From contig JAHDCI010000017.1 in the NCBI GenBank assembly GCA_020629955.1, forward strand, positions 1 through 46,085: DNA of 46,085 nt, in the 5' to 3' direction. How positions within the stretch are numbered: the first letter of the stretch is position 1; every line of letters begins with the position of its first letter. Of the stretch, positions 34,871 through 44,552 are shown piece after piece. The notes under the pieces were generated by a model. It did no database searches. It worked only from the letters and a program-made list of their open reading frames with translations, and was not told where the DNA came from. The translations under genes and the position numbers were made by a program. The stretch is from Myxococcota bacterium. GTDB taxonomy: Bacteria > Myxococcota_A > Polyangia > Polyangiales > Houyiibacteriaceae.

Positions 34871-35716
34871 TTAGTCGACCATGGTGGAGGGCTGCTGGGC
34901 AGGTCGAGGGTTCTCCTTTGAGAGCCCCACGAGGCGTTCTCGCTCCTCCAGCACACGCCGCGAGTAGCTCGTCTCCTGACAGACGCCCGTGTTGTACATA
35001 CCAAGTGCTTCGCGCACCGTCCCACACGTGTTCACTGAGCGTGCGATGAGCTCTGCGCCTTGGTGGAGCACCTCTCCCTGGCAGGCGTCCGTACGGCGAG
35101 CACATCGCTCTCGGTATTCATCGTTTCGAACAAAGCGGACCCGAGAGCCAACGCCGCGGGGGTGGAGCTGAACGATGCCTCGTTCGCCCGCGCCACCCTC
35201 GGCGAAGGGGTTCAGGCCACTCTCACGGAGCGCGATTCCCGCCAACAGAAATGGATCGATTCCGTTGGAGAGAGACGCTTCGGTGATGAGCTGAGCAAAT
35301 GCGACAAGGCGTTCGCGGCAATCCACCCGCGCGCGTCGACAATGCCAAACATAGACTCTTCGCCCACTGCGTTCGTTGCTCCAGACCGTCAACCGGTTCT
35401 CGAGCGCACGCAGAACCGCGACAGCAACCTGTCGCGATACCTGCGGATCCACCTCTCCAGATTCCTCTTCCGCCGGCTCGGCCGCGCGTTCTGGATTGGC
35501 GTTGGCTTCATGCGAAGCCTCCTCTTGGCTATCGTCCGCTGCGTTCTCACCGCGCGCGTCTTCTAGCGATTCGGGTTCCTCGTTTGCCGACGGCTCTTCG
35601 CGGTCGGCGCTTCGAGTTGGACCGGGGTCGTCGTCTCCTTCGAGATCCTGGGCCCCAGCGGTGCCTGCGCTACCTGCAGACAATGTCGCGATCAATAACA
35701 TTCCAATCGTTTTCAT
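34871..35716 (-). CDS. Exported lytic-transglycosylase-like protein (SLT fold)
   Basis: The ATG at 35716 follows GAAGGAG at good spacing and gives 281 residues with a signal peptide (cut after about residue 22, at AGA-QD). Residues about 24-90 are acidic and disordered. The C-terminal part has SLT-type motifs: AGIALRESGLNP with the catalytic Glu165, and GIVQLHPR, the counterpart of GLMQ-x-x-P. It also has four Cys for likely disulfides. It would cleave peptidoglycan glycan strands. Some family landmarks (the later Y-N-G block) appear only as MYNTGVC. It is a single gene, with terminators on both sides. Confidence 0.85.
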   Translation of the reverse strand: MKTIGMLLIATLSAGSAGTAGAQDLEGDDDPGPTRSADREEPSANEEPESLEDARGENAADDSQEEASHEANANPERAAEPAEEESGEVDPQVSRQVAVAVLRALENRLTVWSNERSGRRVYVWHCRRARVDCRERLVAFAQLITEASLSNGIDPFLLAGIALRESGLNPFAEGGAGERGIVQLHPRGVGSRVRFVRNDEYRERCARRTDACQGEVLHQGAELIARSVNTCGTVREALGMYNTGVCQETSYSRRVLEERERLVGLSKENPRPAQQPSTMVD

Positions 35717-35956
35717 TACCACTCCTTCGACCACGAGGGTCGAGCACACACGTTTAAGGAAAGCTCCCCACCCCGGAACGCTAGGACAAGAATGCAAGCC
35801 ACCGCAACACCGACATATTCATTTGTTCAGGTTGCGTTCCAACACAAAGGAGGCTTGCGCTCCGAGCGAATTTGATACAGCCACGGCGGATCGAAAGCTG
35901 CGTCAGAAGCGAAGGTCAATACGCGTCGCGTCAAACCGTTTCGCAAGTCGCGCGCA

Positions 35957-35992
35957 CGAAAAAGCGGGCCGCGACGATGCCGGACCCGCTTT
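35957..35992 (-). terminator. Rho-independent terminator of the HARE-HTH gene
   Basis: On the minus strand a stem AAAGCGGG/CCCGCTTT with an inner CCG/CGG pairing is followed by TTTTTC. It lies 28 bases after the stop. The rest of the 303-base gap to the transglycosylase start (35717-36019) shows no gene; a promoter for that gene must lie there but is not obvious. Confidence 0.8.
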
Positions 35993-36019
35993 AAGGTTTT
36001 GTTGAGGAATTGCTGGGCG

Positions 36020-37717
<1,698 letters not shown>

Positions 37718-38044
37718 GATGCCCCTTCCATTTCTTTTGGGGCCTCGCCGAGGGAGCGACTAATCGTGTTCTCGAAACTCGAGGGTTCACGAAGAAGATG
37801 TTTCGCCCGCATTCTCCTCGGTCGGAGGCGAGTCGTTGGGTAATCGCGTGGCGCGCACGCGGAAAATGGGTTGAGTTCTTGCTCTGCCTTCGTCGGGTCG
37901 CATCGAATCGAATGCGCTCCGGGCCACCGGAACTCGCGGGGAGTCCTAGTGCCGCGCTGGAGTGCGAATTTTGCGCCTCTGGAGGTGTGGTTAAGAACAT
38001 CGGTGGCGTAAAAGCCGATCGAGAGGTAACACCCTCAGGTCCCT
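37718..38044. other. 327-base divergent intergenic region
   Basis: Between the divergent HARE-HTH gene and the lipoprotein. I see GAGGTAAC about 15 bases before the lipoprotein ATG. No promoter or operator stands out. Confidence 0.4.
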
Positions 38045-38827
38045 ATGGCAATCAAGCCTCAGCACACCAAGGTCGATTTCGCCCTCATTGTCGCACTTTT
38101 GTCACTCGCCATCCCCGCGTTGACAAGTGGCTGTGGATCGGAAGAAGAGCTCGCAATCGCCCCACCCCCTGGCCATGTCGATTTGGAGACCTTGCCGGAG
38201 GAGGACGACGAGGCTCAGCTCGAACTCCTCAATCCGCGCGCCCTGCGCTTCGATTCGAATCTACTGGGCCGCACTCGGACGTGCCGACTTCTACACGTTG
38301 GGACGGTGGAAAACGTTCAGCGCCGCAGCGCGAGCTTCTACCGAATCCTCCCGAGTCGGCGAGCGACCGTTCGTTGCGCTACCGAGCGCTCATCGGGACT
38401 CGCCGAACTGACCATCTCGAAGGAACTTGTGGAAGAGCTCGACGACCTTGGTCCGGGAAGAGAGATCCTTGTCCGAGGAACCGGCGATCGCGGAGTGAGA
38501 GACCTGCCGGTCATCGAACTGGTCGGAATGCGCGGCGAATGGGAAGCACATCGACGCTCTTCTCCGATCTACGCGGCTGTCCCAAGCGGGGCCGACTTTG
38601 GCGACTCGAGCGTCGATTTCGGCGTCTGCGCGGTAGAACATGTCGCTCACCCAACGCGACTCGAAGAAGGCTTGCTCCTCCCTCTCGCCTGCCGCCACGC
38701 CGCCGGCAACTCGTGGATCACGTTGCGTCTCGAAGAACGCGACCTGAACCGGGCGCTGGATATCGAACGCGGCACGCAGGTTTCTGTCGAGCGTGCAAAC
38801 GGTCGCTTCCGCTTGCGGCACCTCTAA
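38045..38827 (+). CDS. Lipoprotein of unknown function
   Basis: A 260-residue lipoprotein with a signal segment and lipobox LTSGC (Cys30). An acidic Pro/Glu stretch (residues about 32-60) is followed by a beta-rich domain with four further Cys (TCRLL, VRCATE, GVCAVE, LACRH), which may pair in two disulfides. I recognise no family. The ATG at 38045 stands about 8 bases after AGGT. It is convergent with ddl. Confidence 0.72.
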   Translation: MAIKPQHTKVDFALIVALLSLAIPALTSGCGSEEELAIAPPPGHVDLETLPEEDDEAQLELLNPRALRFDSNLLGRTRTCRLLHVGTVENVQRRSASFYRILPSRRATVRCATERSSGLAELTISKELVEELDDLGPGREILVRGTGDRGVRDLPVIELVGMRGEWEAHRRSSPIYAAVPSGADFGDSSVDFGVCAVEHVAHPTRLEEGLLLPLACRHAAGNSWITLRLEERDLNRALDIERGTQVSVERANGRFRLRHL

Positions 38828-38856
38828 GCGACGCGGGAGCCGCACGTTCCTGCATC

Positions 38857-38887
38857 GAAAAAGCCCACGTCGAAAATGACGCGGGCT
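38857..38887 (-). terminator. Rho-independent terminator of ddl
   Basis: On the minus strand a 10-bp stem (AGCCCGCGTC with GACGTGGGCT, one G-T wobble, loop ATTTTC) is followed by TTTTTCG. It lies about 20 bases after the ddl stop. Confidence 0.85.
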
Positions 38888-38907
38888 CTCCAATCGTTCG
38901 CGTGTCC

Positions 38908-39903
38908 TCAGGCGTTCTTGGCGACGTCTGCGCCCGTCGTGCCGGCAGCGCCGACGACGCGCGGTCCGGCGTGCCCGAGGGTTGCCCGCTCGAGAATCGC
39001 ACCGACGAGAGCATCGAAGCTATAGCCCGCTCCTTGCGCGATCATCGGAAGGAGGGAGGTCTCCGTCATGCCCGGAAGCGTATTCACTTCAAGTACGTAT
39101 TCGTTGTGGCCCTCGGTCACAAGAAGGTCGACCCGAGCGGCCCCCGTCACACCAAGGCACTGCGCTGCGCGCTCGGCGATATTGAGAACGCCCTTGTATC
39201 GCGTCGGGCTGAGACGCGGGGGGAAGTAGTAGTCGCTCTGACCTTTGCTGTACTTCGACTTGTAGTCGTAGAATCGGCCCTTCGGAACGATCTCGACCGC
39301 ACCAAGTGCGCGTCCATCCAGAATTCCAACGGCGACTTCACTGCCCTGAACGAAACGCTCCACGAGGACGCTGCGGTCAAACTTCGCCGCTTCTTCGCAG
39401 CGGGCTTTGAGTTCGCCGAGGCTGGAAGCCTTCCCCGCACCAACGCTGCTGCCCGATCGACGTGGCTTCACAAACGCCGGGAATCCGAAGCTCCCGTGAA
39501 TCTCTTCCATTCGGTCAATTTTTGACCCATCGACGGCGTAGTACGGCGGAGTTGGAACATTGTGCAGGCGGAAAAGCTCCTTCGCTTTCACCTTATCGAA
39601 CGCAAGCGCGCTCTCGAGCACGCCCGAGCCGGTGTAGGGAATTCCGAGAAGCTCGAGCAGGCCTTGAACGCAGCCATCTTCGCCCTGCGTTCCATGCAGT
39701 GCAATAAATGCCACATCGATCGGATTTTGCCGAAGGACGCGATCCAAATCGCCATCGACGTAGATCTTCTCAGCGTTGACGCCAAGTCGGCAGAGCGCAC
39801 CGTAAATCGCTTCGCCCGTCTTCAGGGAGACCTCGCGCTCCGCGCTCGCACCACCGAGAAGAACGCCAACCTTTTGATTCTTACGTACGTCGTTCGTGTT
39901 CAT
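38908..39903 (-). CDS. ddl: D-alanine--D-alanine ligase
   Basis: An ATP-grasp enzyme of peptidoglycan synthesis. The 331-residue protein has VGVLLGGASAEREVSL, the ALHGTQGEDGCVQGLLELL block, FPAFVKPRRSGSSVGAGK and the ATP/Mg site EVNTLPGMTETSLLP. The D-Ala specificity landmarks (residues around KSKYSKGQSDYYFPPRL) are present. The ATG at 39903 overlaps nothing. In many bacteria ddl sits in the dcw cluster next to ftsQ, ftsA and ftsZ; here it is about 28 kb from ftsA. Confidence 0.97.
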   Translation of the reverse strand: MNTNDVRKNQKVGVLLGGASAEREVSLKTGEAIYGALCRLGVNAEKIYVDGDLDRVLRQNPIDVAFIALHGTQGEDGCVQGLLELLGIPYTGSGVLESALAFDKVKAKELFRLHNVPTPPYYAVDGSKIDRMEEIHGSFGFPAFVKPRRSGSSVGAGKASSLGELKARCEEAAKFDRSVLVERFVQGSEVAVGILDGRALGAVEIVPKGRFYDYKSKYSKGQSDYYFPPRLSPTRYKGVLNIAERAAQCLGVTGAARVDLLVTEGHNEYVLEVNTLPGMTETSLLPMIAQGAGYSFDALVGAILERATLGHAGPRVVGAAGTTGADVAKNA

Positions 39904-40293
39904 GTCTAAATCCTGGCCTAAATGAGGGAGCGTCGATTTGCTCCGGCTTGTGCTTAAACGGTCTATTCAAAAATGGGTCCGTAACCGGGAACCCCTGAAA
40001 ATCCGAATAAAAACAGATGCCTATAAATATCTCGATGGTTTGACTGAGGAACTCAAGCCGCGCCTACGTGTCGAATCACACGCACTACTTTCGGTACCAG
40101 AGCCGAAAACGCGGCGTCAAAAAAATGACAACGTCCCCCAAAAGGACGAGCCCGGGGCTTGCGCGCTCTGACGCGCAGCGTCAACCCGATTTGGGGGACA
40201 AACACGGTTTTTCCTCATGTTTTTCGAAGAAGCCAGGCGGTGAAAACGCGAAGGTCCCGATTTGCTCGGATCCACCCCATCGAAATTTCGTCG
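39904..40293. other. 390-base gap with a strong structured element
   Basis: No gene is convincing here; a 77-residue frame on the plus strand (39938-40171) has no ribosome site and no family pattern. The AT-rich part near 39990-40050 may hold the ddl promoter, but I could not assign boxes. The structure at 40119-40199 is described separately. Confidence 0.4.
40119..40199 (-). ncRNA. Structured inverted-repeat element, possible terminator or small RNA
   Basis: A perfect 10-bp inverted repeat, GTCCCCCAAA at 40133-40142 with TTTGGGGGAC at 40190-40199, encloses 47 bases with two further self-complementary segments: GACGC/GCGTC with a 3-base loop, and a palindromic AGCCCCGGGCT-like stretch. On the minus strand seven T follow after a 7-base spacer (40125-40119). 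This suggests a folded RNA end, either a complex terminator of the gene ending at 40294 or a small RNA. No match to SRP RNA, 6S or RNase P features was seen. Confidence 0.4.
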
Positions 40294-40818
40294 TTACTCG
40301 GAGCTACTTTCCTCCGCCGTCTCGTCAACGTCGGCCCCGGTCTCGGAACTGGCACCACAGGAGCTAGCGACCAACGCGGCGAGCCTCTGAACTTCAGAAT
40401 CTTGAAGATTCGAATCCCGAATCTCCGCAAAACGAGTCGCGAGGGACGGGCAGCCAGCATGCAGCTCTCGCCAGATATCTGGATCGACACTCTCTGAAGC
40501 GATGCTCCATGCCGAATACGCCGCCGCAACCCGTAAGTCCGGATCCGCCGACTCCGAAGCATCCGCAAGTGCCGTGAGCGCTTCGACCGGAATCCCAGCG
40601 GACGGCAACGCGCGAATCGCGGCCAGGCGCGTCCGATAGTTTGGGCTTTCGAGCGCTTCGAGCACCTCCGCCGGATCGTCGATGGCCATCTGACACTCGA
40701 GTGCATCGCCGATGAGCGCGGGCTCCACCCACGCGGGTTCGTCCTGTGCAGCAACAACACCAAGCGCGCAGAGCACAGAAAGTAGAGGAATCACAAAAGA
40801 GAGGGTCCGAGAGAGCAC
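40294..40818 (-). CDS. Secreted HEAT-like protein of unknown function
   Basis: About 174 residues with a signal peptide (LSRTLSFVIPLLSVLCALGVVAA, cut before QDEP). The mature part has HEAT-like helices: VLEALESPNYRTRLAAIRALPSAG and LTALADASESADPDLRVAAAYSAW. It ends in an acidic Ser/Glu tail. GTG at 40818 is preferred over an in-frame TTG at 40836 because it opens directly on the signal sequence. It is divergent from the DUF47 gene, with a 73-base gap. Confidence 0.7.
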   Translation of the reverse strand: MLSRTLSFVIPLLSVLCALGVVAAQDEPAWVEPALIGDALECQMAIDDPAEVLEALESPNYRTRLAAIRALPSAGIPVEALTALADASESADPDLRVAAAYSAWSIASESVDPDIWRELHAGCPSLATRFAEIRDSNLQDSEVQRLAALVASSCGASSETGADVDETAEESSSE

Positions 40819-40891
40819 GATATGACGCTGACACAAGGTCGGAACGAACGCGAATGCTCGCGGGGAGGCCCTGAATATGCTCTAAAGCACC

Positions 40892-41566
40892 ATGCGATTG
40901 CCGCTCGGAAATCTCTTCGGCCGAAGCCCCGTGCCAAACATCCAAAAGTTGATGGATGCCGTGGTCGCCACCACGGAGAAGCTTCCCATGCTGATCGCCC
41001 ACCTCCGTTCGGGAGATCAACCGAGCCTCGAACGTTTGGCCCGAGAGACCTCGATCCTCGAAGGTGAAGCAGACGCGCTCAAAAACCTTGTGCGAGATGA
41101 GATGCCGCATGGGGTTCGCCTGCCCTTCGATCGACGCGATATTCTCCGCACGGTCAGCGAAATCGACGCGATTGCCGACTGCGCTGAAGATGTCGGAGTG
41201 TTGCTGACGATTCGCCCACTCGAAGTGCCAGAGACGATGGACCCCGTGCTCGAACGTTTCGCCCAGCAGGTCATGGACACCGTCTCCGCGACCTCGGAGC
41301 TCGTGAAGCTGCTACCTGGGCTTGTCGACTCCGGGTTTTCGAGAAGCGGCTCGGAACGCGCGAAGGAACAGATCGATCTCATCTCCGCACGCGAACACGA
41401 AGCCGACAAACTCCAAGACCAATGTGCAAAAGCGCTCTTTGCGGCGGAAGATCAAATGCAACCTGTGGCGGTCTTTATGTGGACAAAAGTGCTGAATAAG
41501 ATCGGCGATGTCGCGAACCACGCAGAAAACGTCGGCGACCAGTTCCGGCTCTTTCTCGCCCGATAA
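40892..41566 (+). CDS. DUF47/PhoU-like protein (TIGR00153 type)
   Basis: A 224-residue all-helical protein typical of DUF47, often encoded beside PiT-type phosphate transporters. Seen: residues VVATTEKLPMLIAHLRSGD, ILEGEADALKNLVRDEM, DRRDILRTVSEIDAIADCAED and a repeat of the helix plan near REHEADKLQDQCAKALF. Each has the acidic E-x-x-x-D pattern that binds metal in PhoU-like folds. No Pit gene is next to it in this window, which is unusual. ATG at 40892. Confidence 0.88.
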   Translation: MRLPLGNLFGRSPVPNIQKLMDAVVATTEKLPMLIAHLRSGDQPSLERLARETSILEGEADALKNLVRDEMPHGVRLPFDRRDILRTVSEIDAIADCAEDVGVLLTIRPLEVPETMDPVLERFAQQVMDTVSATSELVKLLPGLVDSGFSRSGSERAKEQIDLISAREHEADKLQDQCAKALFAAEDQMQPVAVFMWTKVLNKIGDVANHAENVGDQFRLFLAR

Positions 41567-41610
41567 CCGAACGACAAGACACAAAGGGATCCAGCTGCTA
41601 AGCGCTCTTC

Positions 41611-42540
41611 ATGCTCCTCGAACTTGAGAACGTAGAGAAACGCTACGGCGATTTGCTCGCCCTGAAGAATTTCTCGCTCGAGCTTCCCGAGGGACGCATC
41701 GGCCTTCTCGGCCCAAACGGGGCCGGAAAGAGCACCTTGCTCAAATCGATGCTCGGTTTGATTCAGCACGATTCCGGCACCGTGAAGGTCTTCGGCAAAG
41801 ACGTTGCGCGAGATCCTTTTGGGGTCCGCGCGCTCATCGGATACATGCCGGAGGGCGATAACGTGATGCCCGAGCTCAACGCGCTCGAGTACACCCGATT
41901 TGCCGCGGAGCTTTGCGGGCTTCCTGCTGCCGAAGCGACTGCACGTGCACACCAGGTGCTCCACTACGTCGGGCTCGGGGAGGCTCGTTATCGGCGATTG
42001 GGATCGTTTTCGACGGGGATGAAGCAACGCGCGCGCTTGGCGCAGGCGTTGGTCGGCGACCCCAAACTCCTTTTGCTCGATGAACCCACGAGCGGGCTCG
42101 ACCCTCGCGGCCGCGATGAGATGCTTCAGCTCATCTGGGATATTCCCCAGCGCACCGGCGCGAGTGTGCTGCTTTCGACGCACATTCTTCCCGACGTGGA
42201 GAAGACATGCGATCAGGTGATTGTCATCGCCGAAGGTGAACTGCTTTATTCAGGAGAACTCGCACCACTCATCGCCCAGGAAAAGGGTGTCTTTGAAGTC
42301 CGCGCGAAAGGGGAGTTGCGCAACCTCAAGGAAGCGCTCGAACGACATCGCTGCGTGGTGACCATCGAACGCTCCTCGCTTGTCGTGAGGGTGCCGGCCG
42401 ATATCCCACCCGAATCTGCTGCACGCTACATTCTGAAAGGCGCAATCGAAGAGGGTCTCGAAGTTCGGCACCTGGCGCCACTCGTGAAGACCCTTGAACG
42501 AGCCTTCATGAAGACCCTTGAGGACGCTGGGAAGGCGTAG
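41611..42540 (+). CDS. ABC transporter ATP-binding protein
   Basis: A 309-residue ATPase subunit of the export type. Walker A GPNGAGKST, signature STGMKQRARLAQAL, Walker B LLLLDEPTSGLDP and the H-loop LSTHI are all present. After about residue 215 there is an extra C-terminal domain of about 90 residues, common in drug- and lipid-type exporters. The permease subunit is not in the window. The next genes point the other way or are unrelated, so it acts with a partner encoded elsewhere. ATG at 41611, no strong ribosome site. Confidence 0.9.
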   Translation: MLLELENVEKRYGDLLALKNFSLELPEGRIGLLGPNGAGKSTLLKSMLGLIQHDSGTVKVFGKDVARDPFGVRALIGYMPEGDNVMPELNALEYTRFAAELCGLPAAEATARAHQVLHYVGLGEARYRRLGSFSTGMKQRARLAQALVGDPKLLLLDEPTSGLDPRGRDEMLQLIWDIPQRTGASVLLSTHILPDVEKTCDQVIVIAEGELLYSGELAPLIAQEKGVFEVRAKGELRNLKEALERHRCVVTIERSSLVVRVPADIPPESAARYILKGAIEEGLEVRHLAPLVKTLERAFMKTLEDAGKA

Positions 42541-42563
42541 CGCTCTCCTCACGTGCGAGAGGG

Positions 42564-43508
42564 CTACTCGACCCGCTGGATCGCAAACCCTTCGAGAATC
42601 TTCCCTCCGCGCACCACCTCCGCGGCAACGCTGCCTCTTCGTCTCGTCTCTCCACCCGCGAAATCGTGACAAGCATCCGCAAGCCCGAGCGCGATTCGGT
42701 CGAGCTGTCGGCAAGCTTGCTCCTGACCAAGAATCCGAAGCCGAACTTCTTCGCCAATCTGAAGAATCGCTCCCGCGGGCAACGCTTCGAGATCGATTCC
42801 ACGCGTTAGGATGTTCTCTCCAAGAGATCCTTCGCGCAGGGAGAAGCCCTGAGCATTCAGCCGGTCCAAGAATTCGCGCCCCAGGAGATGCACGGTATCG
42901 AGACGCGGCATAGCGCGAAACTCGAGCTCACCTCGACCACACCAAAGCACTGGGCCCATAAGAAGATCCGGGTCGCGTTCGATGCCCGTTCCGACGTGAA
43001 GATCAAGCCTTCCAGCATTCTCTAAGACCCTGCGAGCCTCCTGCGTCTTGATCGACTCCACGCAAGCCTCCCCACGAAGGTGGCGGACAATGTACTGGCA
43101 CTGCCGCTTTGGATACCCATCGAAAATCGCTTCGACCAGCCCATCCGCTCCAACCAGAAGAGTCAGGAATGTCGCGTTTGCATAGGCTGGAAACACCGGT
43201 CCTCCTCTCGGCTCCACCAAGAAATTCCACGGATAGCCAACCTTCTCTTTCCAGATCGCGAGGTCACGAATCTCGTTTCGGCTGATCGCCAAAACCTCGA
43301 CTCCGCTCGCCGCAAAATCTGGCCTCGCGTCGCGGAACGAATTGATCATTTGCGACGCCATGAAGTGCATTGCGCCTTTTCCGAAAAGATAGATCGCGAC
43401 CCGCCTGCCCCGGTAGTCGTGAAGGGAGACCGTGTTGCCGGATTGCGTAAGTAGCGAGAAAGCAGGCGCGACATCCCCAACGCGCAATGGACAAGGCAGA
43501 GCACTCAC
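42564..43508 (-). CDS. Peroxiredoxin-like domain fused to a MOSC domain
   Basis: A 314-residue protein with GTG start. Residues about 1-150 read as an AhpC/TSA peroxiredoxin-like fold: VGDVAPAFSLLTQSGNTVSLHDYRGRRVAIYLFGKGA, GVEVLAISRN and WNFLVEPRG. Lined up with bacterioferritin comigratory protein, the peroxidatic Cys position is Met50 (KGAMHFM-A-S-Q). Residues about 195-314 fit a MOSC domain: HLLGREFLDRLNAQGFS, GSLGENILTRGIDLEALPAGAILQIG, and QEQACRQLD with Cys266. MOSC domains usually carry or transfer sulfur or bind the molybdenum cofactor. The fusion and the missing Cys are odd; the substrate is unknown. Confidence 0.8.
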   Translation of the reverse strand: MSALPCPLRVGDVAPAFSLLTQSGNTVSLHDYRGRRVAIYLFGKGAMHFMASQMINSFRDARPDFAASGVEVLAISRNEIRDLAIWKEKVGYPWNFLVEPRGGPVFPAYANATFLTLLVGADGLVEAIFDGYPKRQCQYIVRHLRGEACVESIKTQEARRVLENAGRLDLHVGTGIERDPDLLMGPVLWCGRGELEFRAMPRLDTVHLLGREFLDRLNAQGFSLREGSLGENILTRGIDLEALPAGAILQIGEEVRLRILGQEQACRQLDRIALGLADACHDFAGGETRRRGSVAAEVVRGGKILEGFAIQRVE

Positions 43509-43664
43509 ACGTTGAGGATACGTCCGCCGGGGTTGAAAAACATCTGCGTTTCTTAAGCCGAGGAAGGCAGAGGGGTGCTCGGGAGGTCCGTCGTTTCAAA
43601 ATCCATACCCCAGGCTGTGCGAGAGAACTTGAAACCGGACGGTTTTCGGGAGAAGTTCCAGGGC

Positions 43665-44021
43665 ATGGGATCGGAACGCAGAGAATACGAACGCCACCCG
43701 GTGAAATGGCCGGTCGATGTGCGCTCAGAGAATCACTTTCTCTACTCCATCATCACGAATATCAGCGAGATGGGGATGTTTGTCTCGACGCACGATCCGA
43801 TGCCGGTTGGTACGAAGGTCACCCTCTCCTTCGATGAGGCCGACCCCCCGCTATCGCTCGAAGCCACCGTGGCGTGGGTCAACCCTGTCCGAGATCCGGG
43901 TGAACCGAGCGACCCGGGGATGGGCGTTCGTTTTCGTTCCGTAAGCCCCGAGCAACGAGAGCAGCTCGTTCATATCATTCGCTCGATCGCGTACATCGAC
44001 GAAGAACTCGAAAACGGCTGA
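43665..44021 (+). CDS. PilZ-domain protein (c-di-GMP-binding type)
   Basis: A short protein of 118 residues with the PilZ motifs R-R-x-x-x-R (ERREYERHPVKW) and N-x-S-x-x-G (NISEMGMF), and the end GMGVRFRSVSPEQRE. This is the single-domain myxobacterial type (TIGR02266-like). It should bind c-di-GMP and act as a small receptor. The ATG at 43665 is used; the open frame starts at 43575 but the extra residues are not PilZ-like. Output partner unknown. Confidence 0.88.
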   Translation: MGSERREYERHPVKWPVDVRSENHFLYSIITNISEMGMFVSTHDPMPVGTKVTLSFDEADPPLSLEATVAWVNPVRDPGEPSDPGMGVRFRSVSPEQREQLVHIIRSIAYIDEELENG

Positions 44022-44036
44022 GCCTCATCCATCCGT

Positions 44037-44441
44037 TCAGCGCTCTCCGAAGTATACGAAACGGAAGAACTGCTCCGGTTCGCGACTCACGGAAATCGAA
44101 CGAACCAGCTCACCGCGAAGGTCTCCTTCCTCGGAATACGCCTCAAACGTACCGTCGATCACCGCTTCGCAGATCTCGTGTGAACCAAGTGGAACCCCCT
44201 CGCCGAGTTCCTCGAGCGAATACCCACTGAGGTCCACCATGCGAACGTCGTCGCCGATGCTGTAGAGCACGGGCCCATCGAACGCTTCGTAGGAGAGCAC
44301 GGACACATGAACCACGGGACACTCGCCCGAGAATGCTGTCGGTTCGCTCGAGACCGGCGTTAGCGAGGGGTCAACCTCGTACGAGCCATAGCAACCAAAC
44401 GTGCCCATTGAGAGCGCCAGAAGTGCGAAAAGATGCTTCAT
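44037..44441 (-). CDS. Small lipoprotein of unknown function
   Basis: A 134-residue lipoprotein: MKHLFALLALSMGTFGC with Cys17 as lipid site. The ATG at 44441 follows GGAGG with 5-base spacing; another ATG just before it is too near the ribosome site. The mature part is beta-rich with acidic loops and two further Cys (GECPV, EICEAV). No family recognised. It is convergent with the PilZ gene. Confidence 0.72.
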   Translation of the reverse strand: MKHLFALLALSMGTFGCYGSYEVDPSLTPVSSEPTAFSGECPVVHVSVLSYEAFDGPVLYSIGDDVRMVDLSGYSLEELGEGVPLGSHEICEAVIDGTFEAYSEEGDLRGELVRSISVSREPEQFFRFVYFGER

Positions 44442-44552
44442 CATATCCTCCGCTCTTGTGTCGACACGCGCGCCTTCGATTTCCAAGGCTCTGCCAACTT
44501 TCCTCAAAAGAACCTCTTGTCTGCATCGATCGTTCGCGCAGATAATCCGACA

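Noticed and set aside
39938-40171. 77-residue plus-strand open frame before ddl
   Set aside because: No ribosome site, no recognisable fold, and it runs through the inverted repeat; likely chance.
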